Source of the DNA: an uncultured Methylopila sp.
GTDB taxonomy: Bacteria > Pseudomonadota > Alphaproteobacteria > Rhizobiales > Methylopilaceae
DNA: 64,000 bases
Direction of reading: 5' to 3'
Assembly: GCA_902168115.1 (NCBI GenBank)
Contig: CABHPB010000080.1
Location: forward strand, 1-64,000
The notes beneath the pieces were generated by a model, which saw only the letters and a list, made by a program, of their open reading frames with translations, made no database searches and was not told where the DNA came from. A program made the position numbers and the translations under genes. Shown here one piece after another: positions 55,527-64,000 of the stretch (position 1 is its first letter; each line of letters opens with the position of its first letter).

Positions 55527-56027
55527 ATGAAGTCGCTTAACACCGCCCTGATCGTCGGCGCATGCGCGCTCGGCGTGGCGGCGACGCCCGCGTCGGCCGA
55601 GTCCGGCCAGCGGAGCAAGCCGTCGACCAATTCGGTCGCCGGCATTTCGATGAAGGACATCCAGGAAGTCGGTCGCGGCTGGGGCGGCGGCGGCCGCGGG
55701 TTCAGCGGTCGCGGCTGGGGCGGCCGGGGCTACGCCGGTCGCGGCTGGGGCTACCGCAGCGCCGGCTGGCGCGGACGCGGCTGGGGCTACCGGCGCGGCT
55801 ATGGCTACCGCCGTGGTTACGGCTGGGGTCCGTATGTCGCGGGCGCGGCGATCGCCGGCGTCGCCGTCGGCGCAGCCGCCGCGAGCCCGTACTACTACGA
55901 CGACGACTACTACGATGAGGGCTACTCTCCCCGTCGCGTCTATCGCGGCGCCGAGTGCCAGGTCATCAGCCGTCGCCACGACGTCGACGGCCGGCCGGTC
56001 AAGGTGATCCGCTACCGGCCCTGCTGA
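55527..56027 (+). CDS. Secreted Gly/Arg/Trp/Tyr-rich repeat protein
   Basis: The 166-residue protein starts at ATG behind AGGAGG and has a signal peptide ([17 protein letters not shown]). Residues about 50-105 are short repeats of the type [16 protein letters not shown] and [14 protein letters not shown] hydrophobic segment ([20 protein letters not shown]) and a DDDYYDEGY stretch follow, and the C-terminus has two cysteines ([12 protein letters not shown]). This resembles small glycine-rich secreted proteins of Rhizobiales, often with a BA14K-like or YXXXD tail. Function unknown. Confidence 0.82.
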   Translation: MKSLNTALIVGACALGVAATPASAESGQRSKPSTNSVAGISMKDIQEVGRGWGGGGRGFSGRGWGGRGYAGRGWGYRSAGWRGRGWGYRRGYGYRRGYGWGPYVAGAAIAGVAVGAAAASPYYYDDDYYDEGYSPRRVYRGAECQVISRRHDVDGRPVKVIRYRPC

Positions 56028-56033
56028 GGACCG

Positions 56034-56963
56034 CTAGACGGCCCCGACGAGCCACAGAACGACCGGAAGGGTCGCCATCGCGGCGACCGTCTGGACCGTG
56101 ATGATGGCGGACATCAAAGGCGCGTCGCCCCCGAGGCGGCGCGCCAGCAGGTAGGCGTTGCTCGCGGTCGGCACCGCGCTCGAGATCGCGACGACGTTGA
56201 GCGCGGTTCCGGAGACGCCGAACAGCTTTGCGAAGCCGATCATCAGCGCCGGCATAGCCGCCAGCTTGACGATCGAGATCGCCGCAAGGTCGATCCGCGG
56301 CGACAGCGAGCGCAGGCTGAGGCCCGCGCCCACGCACAGTACGCCGACGCCGAGCGCGCCCTTGCCGAGCAGGTCGACCGCCGTCGTGACGGGGCCGTAG
56401 ATGCTGGCGCCGGCGAGATTGAGCGCCGCCCCGGCCGCCACCGAGATGATCAGCGGGTTGCGGAATATCTCGAGCAGGATCTGTCCGAGGCTCGGCCGTT
56501 CTCCATCGCCGTTCGCCACGACCGCGAAAACCGACAGGATGTTGAGCAGCGGGATCATCGCCGCCACGCTGATCGCGCCGAGTGCAAGGCCTTCGACGCC
56601 GAACAGGTCCGACGCCAGCGCCAGCGCCACCGAGGTCTGCCAGCGCACCGCCCCCTGGAAGTGCGAGCTGAAGGACGGGCCGCCGCCGCCGCTCATCCTC
56701 ATCCAGAAGGGCCGGGTCGCGACCATGAAGCCGGCGACGATCACGATCGACAGGATCATCGCGCCGCCGATGGGGACGACTGGCGCGTTCGACAGATCCG
56801 CCCAGAGCATGGTCAGGAACAGGATCGCCGGGAACAGCACGTAGTAGTTGAGCCGTTCGATCCCCTCCCACATCGGCCGCGCGAAGGTCTCCGTCTGCGA
56901 AAGCGCCCAACCGAGCGCGATCAGCAGGAAGAACGGCAGAAGCGCCTCGAAGGCCGCGATCAC
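56034..56963 (-). CDS. AEC family (auxin efflux carrier-like) transporter
   Basis: The 309-residue membrane protein has about ten helices in the AEC/membrane transport protein pattern: LLPFFLLIALGWALSQT, LNYYVLFPAILFLTMLWADL, NPLIISVAAGAALNLAG, LLGKGALGVGVLCVGAGLSL and SAVPTASNAYLLARRLGGDA. It probably transports an organic acid or similar solute; the substrate is not known. The GTG start lies within the ruvX stop (GTGA), so it is coupled to ruvX. Confidence 0.9.
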   Translation of the reverse strand: MIAAFEALLPFFLLIALGWALSQTETFARPMWEGIERLNYYVLFPAILFLTMLWADLSNAPVVPIGGAMILSIVIVAGFMVATRPFWMRMSGGGGPSFSSHFQGAVRWQTSVALALASDLFGVEGLALGAISVAAMIPLLNILSVFAVVANGDGERPSLGQILLEIFRNPLIISVAAGAALNLAGASIYGPVTTAVDLLGKGALGVGVLCVGAGLSLRSLSPRIDLAAISIVKLAAMPALMIGFAKLFGVSGTALNVVAISSAVPTASNAYLLARRLGGDAPLMSAIITVQTVAAMATLPVVLWLVGAV

Positions 56964-57460
56964 CGAGCGTCGTCCGCCTGCGCCGCCCGCCGGATCGCGG
57001 CGATCCTGTCCAGCGCGCCCTGGAGGATGTAGGCGGCCGCGAGCTTGTCCACGACCTCGTCGCGGCGTTTGCGGCTGGTGTCGAACGAGATCAGCATCTT
57101 CTCGACGGCGGAGGTCGACAGGCGCTCGTCCCAGAAGCCGATCGGCAGGTCGGTCAGGCCGGACAGGCTTCGCGCGAAGGCGCGCGTGGACTGGCAGCGC
57201 GGCCCTTCGGTCCCGTCCATGTTGACCGGGAGCCCCAGCACGACGCCGACCGTCCTTCGGCTCGCCGCGAGATCGAGCAGCCGGTGCGCGTCCGGCGTGA
57301 ACTTCTTGCGCATGATCGTCTCGAGCGGAGACGCCACCATCCGCGCCGGATCCGACACCGCGACCCCGATCGTCTTCGTGCCGAGATCGAGCCCGACGAG
57401 GGACCCCGAAGCGGGCATGGCGGCGAGGAAGGATTCGAAGTCGTCGAAGATCGCGGGCAT
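56960..57460 (-). CDS. ruvX: Putative Holliday junction resolvase / pre-16S rRNA nuclease YqgF
   Basis: The 166-residue protein has the RNase H-like YqgF fold: SLVGLDLGTKTIGVAVSDPA (catalytic Asp), VGVVLGLPVNMDGTEGPRC, IGFWDERLSTSAVEKML and DEVVDKLAAAYILQGALD. YqgF is best supported as processing the 5' end of 16S rRNA; the RuvX name reflects an early prediction. It faces away from the UPF0173 hydrolase gene. It lies in its usual Rhizobiales position between pyrB and the gat genes. Confidence 0.95.
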   Translation of the reverse strand: MPAIFDDFESFLAAMPASGSLVGLDLGTKTIGVAVSDPARMVASPLETIMRKKFTPDAHRLLDLAASRRTVGVVLGLPVNMDGTEGPRCQSTRAFARSLSGLTDLPIGFWDERLSTSAVEKMLISFDTSRKRRDEVVDKLAAAYILQGALDRIAAIRRAAQADDAR

Positions 57461-57573
57461 GGGCCACCCGCTAGCACGCCCGATCTCGTATGCGCCATCG
57501 CGCTTGCCCTGAAGGGTCCGGTTCCTATTCTCCCGGCCGACAGATTCCCCCGGACAAGGACGTCGCGACCCCC

Positions 57574-58287
57574 ATGCGCATCACCTGGTACGGCCATTCC
57601 GCCTTCAAGCTGGTCTTCGGCTCGTCCGTCGTCCTGATCGATCCCTTCCTCGACAACGGCGTCTTCGAGGGCGACCAGAAGGCGGCGACCGAGGGCGCCA
57701 CGCATATTCTCCTCACCCACGGCCATTTCGATCACGTCGGAGAGACGGTCGAGATCGCCAGGCGCACCGGCGCGACGCTGGTCGCCGACTTCGACCTTGC
57801 CCAGTGGCTGAACAGCCAGGGCGTCGAGAAGCTCGAGCCGATGAACACCGGCGGCTCGATCAAGCTCGACGGCTTCCGGGTCACGATGACCCAGGCCTTC
57901 CACTCCTCCGCCAAGCTGCTCGACAACGGCATGTCGATCGACCTCGGCGATCCGCACGGGCTGATCGTCGCGCCGGACGGCGAGGACGAGCCGGTGGTCT
58001 ACGCCATGGGCGACACCGGGATCTTCGGCGACATGAAGCTCATCAACGAGCTCTACGCCCCGACCGTCGGCCTGGTGCCGATCGGCGACCGCTTCACCAT
58101 GGGCGCCAAGACCGCCGCCTACGCCTGCCGTCACTTCTTCGACTTCGACCTGGTGGTGCCCTGCCACTACGGCACCTTCCCGATCATCGACGAGAGCGCC
58201 GACCGCTTCGTCGAGCTGATGGATTCCCTGCGCGGCACGACCGTGAAGGTCCCGGCGATCGGCGAGGAGTTCGAAGCGGAAGGCTGA
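57574..58287 (+). CDS. UPF0173 metal-dependent hydrolase
   Basis: The 237-residue protein is a metallo-beta-lactamase-fold hydrolase of the UPF0173 family. It shows ITWYGHSAFKLVFGSSVVLIDPF, the metal motif HILLTHGHFDHVGETV, AMGDTGIFGDMKL and VPCHYGTFPIIDES. The ATG at 57574 is chosen because the family conservation begins at once there. An open frame 28 codons longer exists. Its substrate is unknown. It lies convergent to nothing and is 136 bases before the RTX gene. Confidence 0.94.
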   Translation: MRITWYGHSAFKLVFGSSVVLIDPFLDNGVFEGDQKAATEGATHILLTHGHFDHVGETVEIARRTGATLVADFDLAQWLNSQGVEKLEPMNTGGSIKLDGFRVTMTQAFHSSAKLLDNGMSIDLGDPHGLIVAPDGEDEPVVYAMGDTGIFGDMKLINELYAPTVGLVPIGDRFTMGAKTAAYACRHFFDFDLVVPCHYGTFPIIDESADRFVELMDSLRGTTVKVPAIGEEFEAEG

Positions 58288-58423
58288 CCGACCAGAAATC
58301 TCCGGTCAGTCGCCCGCACGCGACTGTGATCAGACCGCTGCGTCCCGGCGGGCTCTACGCGGGTAGGGCCCTACGGGAGCACGCCGCTCCCCAAGACGTC
58401 GACGTCATGCAGGGAGAACGGCA

Positions 58424-59986
58424 GTGGCGAACATCACGGGCTCGAAACGCGACGACTTCATCCACATCCGCGGCGACGGCAGGACGCCGCCAGAGGGCGC
58501 CAAGAACATCGCCCAGGCGACCGAGGGCGACGACAGGATCGCCGGCGGACGCGGCGACGACACGATCTTCGGCGGCGGCGGGGACGACGTCGCCAGCCTC
58601 AACATCCTGAAGCATGGCGCGGACGCGATCGATCTCGGCTCGGGATCGGACGTGATCGAGGTCGACGCCGGCAAGCCGACCGAGGTCCGGCTCACCTTCA
58701 CCTCAGCGGAAGTCGGCAACGGCTCGGCGACCGACTCTGGAACGCTCGCCAACCAGGACGGCGGGCTGGCGGTCCGGATGCAGGCCGAGAACGCCGCGGG
58801 CGAGCTCAAGGGTCCGATCGCGCGCACTGACGACGAGGGCGTCACCTTCGTCGCGGACGAGGGGATGACCTTCGACGTCCGGGATCTGGTCTCAGGCGTC
58901 GAGAGAGGCGCCGAGTTCGAGGTGGTCACGCTCGGCACGCAGGCCGGCGAGGAACTGACCGCGGTGGAGGGCAAGCGGCCCTACTACATCAACGCCGGGC
59001 AGGGCGACGACACGGTGACGGGCGGCGTCGCCAACGACTTCCTCGTCGGCGGCGCGGGCCTCGACATGCTGAGCGGCGGCAAGGGCGACGATTCCTTCAT
59101 CGGCGGCGGCGGCGACGACAGGATCTTCGGCGGGCGCGGTGCCGACAACGCGATCTTCGCCAACATCGCGACCGACGGCGCCGACAGGGTCAATCTTGGC
59201 TCCGGCGCCGACACCGTCACGGTGAACGCGGCGGCGCCGACCGAAGTGCGGCTGACCTTCACCTCCGCCGAGATCGGCAACGGCGTCGTCGACGATTCCG
59301 GAACGCTGGCCAACCAGGACGGCGGCCTCGCGGTCCGCATGCAGGCCGAGGACGGCTCGGACGGCCTGACCGGACCGGTCAGTCGGATCGAGGACGAGGG
59401 CGTCACCTTCGTGGCCGGCGCTGGGGTCAAGTTCGACGTCCGCGACCTCGTCTCCGGAACAGCGCGCGGCGACGACTTCGAGGTCGTGACGCTCGGCTCC
59501 AAGAACGACGATGCGCTTGAAGCGCGCGACGACGCCCGCCCGACCTACATCAACGCCGGGATGGGCGACGATACGGTGACCGGCGGTGACGTCGCCGACT
59601 TCCTCGTCGGCGGCGCCGGCGACGACGTGCTCGATGGCGGAAAGGGCGCCGACAGCTTCATCGGCGGCGTCGGGTCCGACAGCTTCAATTTCTCGACGAA
59701 GCTCGGCGCGGACAACGTCGATACGATCGTGGACTTCGCCGTGGTCGACGACACGATCGGTCTCGACGCCAAGGTGTTCGAGGGCCTGGACAAGGGCGCG
59801 CTGGACGCCGACGCCTTCGTCATCGGAACGGAGGCGACGGACGAAGACCACCGGATCATCTACGACGACGCGACCGGAAACCTGCTATTCGACCGCGACG
59901 GCTCCGGCGGCAAGTTCGACGCGGTCGCCTTCGCCAAGCTCGGCGCCGGCCTTGCCGTGACCGAGGAGGATTTCCTGATCGCCTGA
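58424..59986 (+). CDS. RTX-type calcium-binding repeat protein with internal duplication
   Basis: The 520-residue protein has hemolysin-type nonapeptides (GGRGDDTIFGGGGDD, GGKGDDSFIGGGGDD, GGAGDDVLDGGKGAD) expected to bind calcium outside the cell. There is no N-terminal signal, and the C-terminal 90 residues (ADNVDTIVDFAVVDDTIGLD, LLFDRDGSGGKFDAVAFAKL) are like those of type I secreted proteins. Residues 36-230 and 231-417 are two copies of one module that contains LTFTSAE(V/I)GNG and LANQDGGLAVRMQAE. The start is GTG. No HlyB/HlyD/TolC genes are nearby. A hairpin terminator follows. Confidence 0.9.
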   Translation: MANITGSKRDDFIHIRGDGRTPPEGAKNIAQATEGDDRIAGGRGDDTIFGGGGDDVASLNILKHGADAIDLGSGSDVIEVDAGKPTEVRLTFTSAEVGNGSATDSGTLANQDGGLAVRMQAENAAGELKGPIARTDDEGVTFVADEGMTFDVRDLVSGVERGAEFEVVTLGTQAGEELTAVEGKRPYYINAGQGDDTVTGGVANDFLVGGAGLDMLSGGKGDDSFIGGGGDDRIFGGRGADNAIFANIATDGADRVNLGSGADTVTVNAAAPTEVRLTFTSAEIGNGVVDDSGTLANQDGGLAVRMQAEDGSDGLTGPVSRIEDEGVTFVAGAGVKFDVRDLVSGTARGDDFEVVTLGSKNDDALEARDDARPTYINAGMGDDTVTGGDVADFLVGGAGDDVLDGGKGADSFIGGVGSDSFNFSTKLGADNVDTIVDFAVVDDTIGLDAKVFEGLDKGALDADAFVIGTEATDEDHRIIYDDATGNLLFDRDGSGGKFDAVAFAKLGAGLAVTEEDFLIA

Positions 59987-60013
59987 GCCTCGGCACCCGG
60001 CATGAGGTAAAAG

Positions 60014-60037
60014 GGGCCGGACACGTTCCGGCCCTTT
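60014..60037 (+). terminator. Rho-independent terminator after the RTX gene
   Basis: GGGCCGGA and TCCGGCCC pair around a five-base loop and are followed by TTT, 28 bases after the RTX stop codon. The T tract is short. Confidence 0.7.
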
Positions 60038-60140
60038 CGTTCGTTCGGCCTCCCGGCGTTGCCGCTCGGCGGGGCGCCATGCTAAGCCCCGCCGCGCCCG
60101 AGGGCCGTGCGGCGGCTCGGGAAAAGCAGGACGCTCGTAC

Positions 60141-60428
60141 ATGTCTGTCGACGAAAACACGGTTCGCCGCGTCGCGCGGCTCGCGCGCATCGCGGTCGCC
60201 GACGGCGAGGTCGCCAAGCTGAAGGGCGAGCTCGACGCGATCCTGTCCTTCGTCGAGGAGTTGTCGGCGCTCGACGTCGAGGGCGTGCCGCCGATGACCA
60301 GCGTCATCCCGGCGACGGCGCGGCTGCGCGAGGATGTCGTCAACGACGGCGAGGACGCCGAGAAGGTTCTCCGGAACGCGCCTGCGCGCGAGGCCGACTT
60401 CTACGTCGTGCCCAAGGTCGTCGAATGA
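60141..60428 (+). CDS. gatC: Asp-tRNA(Asn)/Glu-tRNA(Gln) amidotransferase subunit C
   Basis: The 95-residue subunit stabilises GatA in the GatCAB complex, which amidates mischarged Glu-tRNA(Gln) and Asp-tRNA(Asn). It shows [20 protein letters not shown] and [21 protein letters not shown], with the C-terminal [13 protein letters not shown] typical of GatC. It is 48 bases before gatA. The terminator of the RTX gene lies upstream, so it starts a new transcription unit. Confidence 0.96.
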   Translation: MSVDENTVRRVARLARIAVADGEVAKLKGELDAILSFVEELSALDVEGVPPMTSVIPATARLREDVVNDGEDAEKVLRNAPAREADFYVVPKVVE

Positions 60429-60476
60429 GCGCGGCGCAAACCGCCCGCCGATCCGCCTGAGCCGTCACGGAACACA

Positions 60477-61952
60477 ATGACCGACCTTCTCGATTTCACC
60501 TTCGCCGAAGCCCGCAAGAAGCTGCTGGCGAAAGAATTTTCGGCCGTCGAGCTGAACCGCGCCTATCTGGGCGCGATGGAGGCGGCGCGGGGCCTCAACG
60601 CCTATGTGCTGGAGACGCCGGAGATCGCGCTCGAGCGCGCCGCGGAGTCCGACGCCCGCATCGCCAAGGGCGAGGCGGGGCCGCTCGAGGGCCTGCCGCT
60701 CGGCGTGAAGGACCTCTACTGCACCGAAGGCGTGCGGACGACCGCCTGCTCGAAGATCCTCGGCGAGTTCACCCCGCCCTATGAGAGCTTCGTCACGGCG
60801 AAGATGCGCGCCGACGGCGCCGTGATGCTCGGCAAGCTGAACAATGACGAGTTCGCCATGGGCTCGTCCAACGAGACCTCGGCCTTCGGCGTCGTCGTCA
60901 ATCCGTGGCGCCGGCAGGGCTCGGACGCAGCGCTCGTGGCCGGCGGCTCCTCGGGCGGCTCCTCCGCCGCGGTCGCGGCGCGCATCGCGCTCGGCGCCAC
61001 CGCGACCGACACGGGCGGCTCGATCCGGCAGCCGGCGGCCTTCACCGGCACCGTTGGGGTCAAGCCGACCTATGGCCGCTGCTCGCGCTGGGGCATCGTC
61101 GCCTTCGCATCCTCGCTCGACCAGGCCGGCCCGATCGCCCGCGACGTCCGCGACGCCGCGATCCTGATGCGCTCGATGGCCGGTTACGACAAGCGCGACT
61201 CGACCTCGGTCGACCGCGAGGTGCCGGACTACGAGGCCGCCGTCGGCCGCTCCGTGAAGGGCCTCAGGATCGGCGTGCCGAAGGAATACCGCGTCGACGG
61301 CATGCCGGCCGAGATCGAGAAGCTCTGGTCGGACGGCGCGGAGCGCCTGAAGGCGGCGGGCGCGGAGATCGTCGAGGTCTCGCTGCCGCACACGAAATAC
61401 GCGCTGCCGGCCTACTACATCGTGGCGCCGGCCGAGGCCTCGTCCAACCTCGCCCGCTATGACGGCGTGCGCTACGGCGCGCGGGTCGCCGGGCGCGACG
61501 TCACCGACATGTACGAGAACACTCGCGCCGCCGGCTTCGGCCCGGAAGTGCGTCGCCGCATCATGATCGGCGCCTATGTGCTCTCTGCCGGCTATTACGA
61601 CGCCTATTACGTCCGCGCCCAGAAGGTGCGCACGCTGATCAAGCGCGACTTCGAGACCGTGTTCGACGCCGGCGTCGACGCGATCCTGACGCCCGCGACG
61701 CCCTCCGCGGCGTTCGGCGTCGGCGAGATGGCCAACGCCTCGCCGGTCGAGATGTACCTGAACGACGTCTTCACCGTGACGGTGAACATGGCGGGCCTTC
61801 CGGGCATCGCAGTTCCGGCTGGCCTCTCCAGCGAGGGCCTGCCGCTCGCGCTGCAGCTGATCGGCCGGCCGTTCGACGAGGAGACCCTGTTCGCGACCGG
61901 CGCGGTGATCGAGGACTCGTTCGGCCGCTTCAGCCCCGAGCGCTGGTGGTGA
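60477..61952 (+). CDS. gatA: Asp-tRNA(Asn)/Glu-tRNA(Gln) amidotransferase subunit A
   Basis: The 491-residue amidase-signature enzyme hydrolyses glutamine to feed ammonia to GatB. The catalytic lysine is in [13 protein letters not shown]. The Ser-cis-Ser part is [48 protein letters not shown] and [14 protein letters not shown] are also typical. The stop codon overlaps the chorismate mutase GTG start by four bases. gatB is not next, being separated by two genes. Confidence 0.97.
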   Translation: MTDLLDFTFAEARKKLLAKEFSAVELNRAYLGAMEAARGLNAYVLETPEIALERAAESDARIAKGEAGPLEGLPLGVKDLYCTEGVRTTACSKILGEFTPPYESFVTAKMRADGAVMLGKLNNDEFAMGSSNETSAFGVVVNPWRRQGSDAALVAGGSSGGSSAAVAARIALGATATDTGGSIRQPAAFTGTVGVKPTYGRCSRWGIVAFASSLDQAGPIARDVRDAAILMRSMAGYDKRDSTSVDREVPDYEAAVGRSVKGLRIGVPKEYRVDGMPAEIEKLWSDGAERLKAAGAEIVEVSLPHTKYALPAYYIVAPAEASSNLARYDGVRYGARVAGRDVTDMYENTRAAGFGPEVRRRIMIGAYVLSAGYYDAYYVRAQKVRTLIKRDFETVFDAGVDAILTPATPSAAFGVGEMANASPVEMYLNDVFTVTVNMAGLPGIAVPAGLSSEGLPLALQLIGRPFDEETLFATGAVIEDSFGRFSPERWW

Positions 61953-62251
61953 GCTCCCGGCCGACCTACGCCTCGATGGACGAGGTGCGCGCGGCGATCG
62001 ACGCGCTCGACGAGCAGTTGATGCCGCTGATGGCGGCGCGCGCCCATTGCATCGCCGAGGCGGCCCGAATTAAGGGCGATCCGGATGAGGCGCTGGTGCA
62101 GTGGCGCGTCGACGAGGTCGCGGCCCATGCGCGCGAACTGGCCGAAGGGCAGGGCATGGACCCCGACCTCGCCGAAAAGCTCTGGCGCGCGATGATGCGC
62201 GAGTTCATCGCCCATGAGCGCACGCTGATGGAGCAGGCCTCGGGAAGCTGA
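61949..62251 (+). CDS. Chorismate mutase (type II, AroQ)
   Basis: The 100-residue helical protein matches AroQ-type chorismate mutase, which turns chorismate into prephenate for Phe and Tyr synthesis. It shows [23 protein letters not shown], the [22 protein letters not shown] segment and [17 protein letters not shown]. The start is the GTG at 61949 in the GTGA overlap with gatA; another GTG one codon earlier is possible. The gene is convergent with the DHFR-like gene and probably co-transcribed with gatCA. Confidence 0.88.
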   Translation: MSSRPTYASMDEVRAAIDALDEQLMPLMAARAHCIAEAARIKGDPDEALVQWRVDEVAAHARELAEGQGMDPDLAEKLWRAMMREFIAHERTLMEQASGS

Positions 62252-62297
62252 GGCCCAGACGACTGTCGCGGACAATCCGGCCTGACGGGTCCGGCCG

Positions 62298-62846
62298 CTA
62301 CCGTCTCGGCTCGTAACGCGTCGCCACAGCCCCCGAACGGAGTTCGAACCGCTCCAGCGGCTTGAGGTCGAGCGGTGTGGCGAGCCCGGCGAAAAGGTAT
62401 GGCCCGTGGCCAGCCACCCTCGGGTGAACCACGAACTCGTATTCGTCGATCAGTCCAAGCTCCGCCAGCGCCATCGGCAGCTTCACGCCGCCGGTGAACA
62501 GCCCCTTGCCCGGCTCCTGCTTCAACCGCCGGACGGCGTCCGCAAGGTCTCCGCGCACCAGCGCCGCGTTCCAGTCGGCACGGTCCAGCGTGCTCGACAC
62601 GACGTATTTCTTCGCCGCGTCGATCGTCTGCGCGAACGGGTCCAACGAGGCCGGCAAAGCTTGCGCGCCCGCGGCCGGCCGGAACGCCGCCTCCATCATC
62701 TCGTAGGTCACGCGCCCGAACAGCAGGGCGTCGGCCCGTTCCAGGATTTCGGCTGCGCGGACATGCAGCTCCTCGTCCGCCTCGACGGCGTTGTGATCGC
62801 AGCATCCGTCCAGCGTCACGTTGATGGAATAGCGAAGAGGCCGCAT
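62298..62846 (-). CDS. DHFR/RibD C-terminal domain family protein
   Basis: The 182-residue protein matches the dihydrofolate reductase-like RibD_C family: MRPLRYSINVTLDGCCDHNA, ADALLFGRVTYEMMEAAFRPA, AAKKYVVSSTLDRADWNAALV, LFTGGVKLPMALAELGLIDE and the C-terminal LKPLERFELRSGAVATRYEPR. Many of these single-domain proteins are of unknown substrate and are not true folate enzymes. It lies on the opposite strand between chorismate mutase and gatB, interrupting the gat cluster. The ATG start is at 62846. Confidence 0.9.
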   Translation of the reverse strand: MRPLRYSINVTLDGCCDHNAVEADEELHVRAAEILERADALLFGRVTYEMMEAAFRPAAGAQALPASLDPFAQTIDAAKKYVVSSTLDRADWNAALVRGDLADAVRRLKQEPGKGLFTGGVKLPMALAELGLIDEYEFVVHPRVAGHGPYLFAGLATPLDLKPLERFELRSGAVATRYEPRR

Positions 62847-62981
62847 CGCTCGTTCCCTTATCGAAGCCGGATGCCGCCCTCCGCGACCGGCGACGTGGCG
62901 GGCTGCGTCCTGCCGTTGTTCTCGGGATGACATGCGGCTAGTTAGGTCCGAACGACCGTCGCGGAAAGCAAGCCTCGTCCC

Positions 62982-64000
<1,019 letters not shown>

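Overview
The window is GC-rich, tightly packed chromosomal DNA from an alphaproteobacterium of the order Hyphomicrobiales (Rhizobiales). Gene order shows this: trpG-trpD-trpC-moaC-moeA-lexA; DUF177-plsX-fabH-ihfA-merR; dinB-DUF3572-divK-pleD-rpmG; rnr-topA-dprA-plsY-pyrC/X-pyrB; and ruvX with the gatC/gatA/gatB cluster. The unfused pqqABCDE operon suggests PQQ-dependent dehydrogenases, for example in a methylotroph. I would guess a Methylopila/Hansschlegelia-like genus but cannot prove it. No rRNA, tRNA, CRISPR array, insertion sequence, prophage or defence island was seen, and no gap between genes exceeds 300 bases.

Layout. 1-5390 (minus): the first codons of lexA with an SOS box, then moeA, moaC, two membrane proteins, trpC, trpD and trpG. 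5391-5628: a pair of REP-like hairpins. 5629-12788 (minus): a DUF2865 protein, pqqE/D/C/B/A, a DUF4892-OmpA protein, a small secreted protein and a CHRD protein. 13083-17700 (plus): cysS, cimA and a Tat-exported sulfatase. 17826-19870 (minus): bamE, DsrE-like, DUF1489, DUF599. 20058-24330 (plus): cytochrome bc1 chaperone, DUF177, plsX, fabH, ihfA, merR. 24412-35090 (plus): tamA, a very large repeat-expanded tamB, an Hpt protein and an outer-membrane barrel. 35094-39655: glycerophosphodiesterase and RidA (minus), eipB (plus), then an M15 peptidase, dinB and DUF3572 (minus). 39810-43011 (plus): divK, pleD and an unknown secreted protein. 43102-50891 (minus): rpmG, MFS, NUDIX, DUF983, rnr, topA. 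51078-55333: a small ORF, then dprA, plsY, a dihydroorotase-like gene and pyrB. 55527-64000: an RGWG-rich secreted protein, AEC transporter, ruvX, UPF0173 hydrolase, a duplicated RTX protein, gatC, gatA, chorismate mutase, a DHFR-like protein and partial gatB.

Most genes are housekeeping: tryptophan, molybdopterin, PQQ, phospholipid and fatty acid, pyrimidine and isoleucine-precursor synthesis, Asn/Gln-tRNA amidation, DNA processing and envelope assembly. The accessory content consists of single genes inserted into conserved blocks: the sulfatase, the secreted protein after pleD, the RTX protein, the RGWG protein and the DHFR-like protein. The most striking structural feature is tamB, which encodes 2470 residues with eleven tandem copies of a unit of about 102 residues. 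No complete new multi-gene system was recognised.
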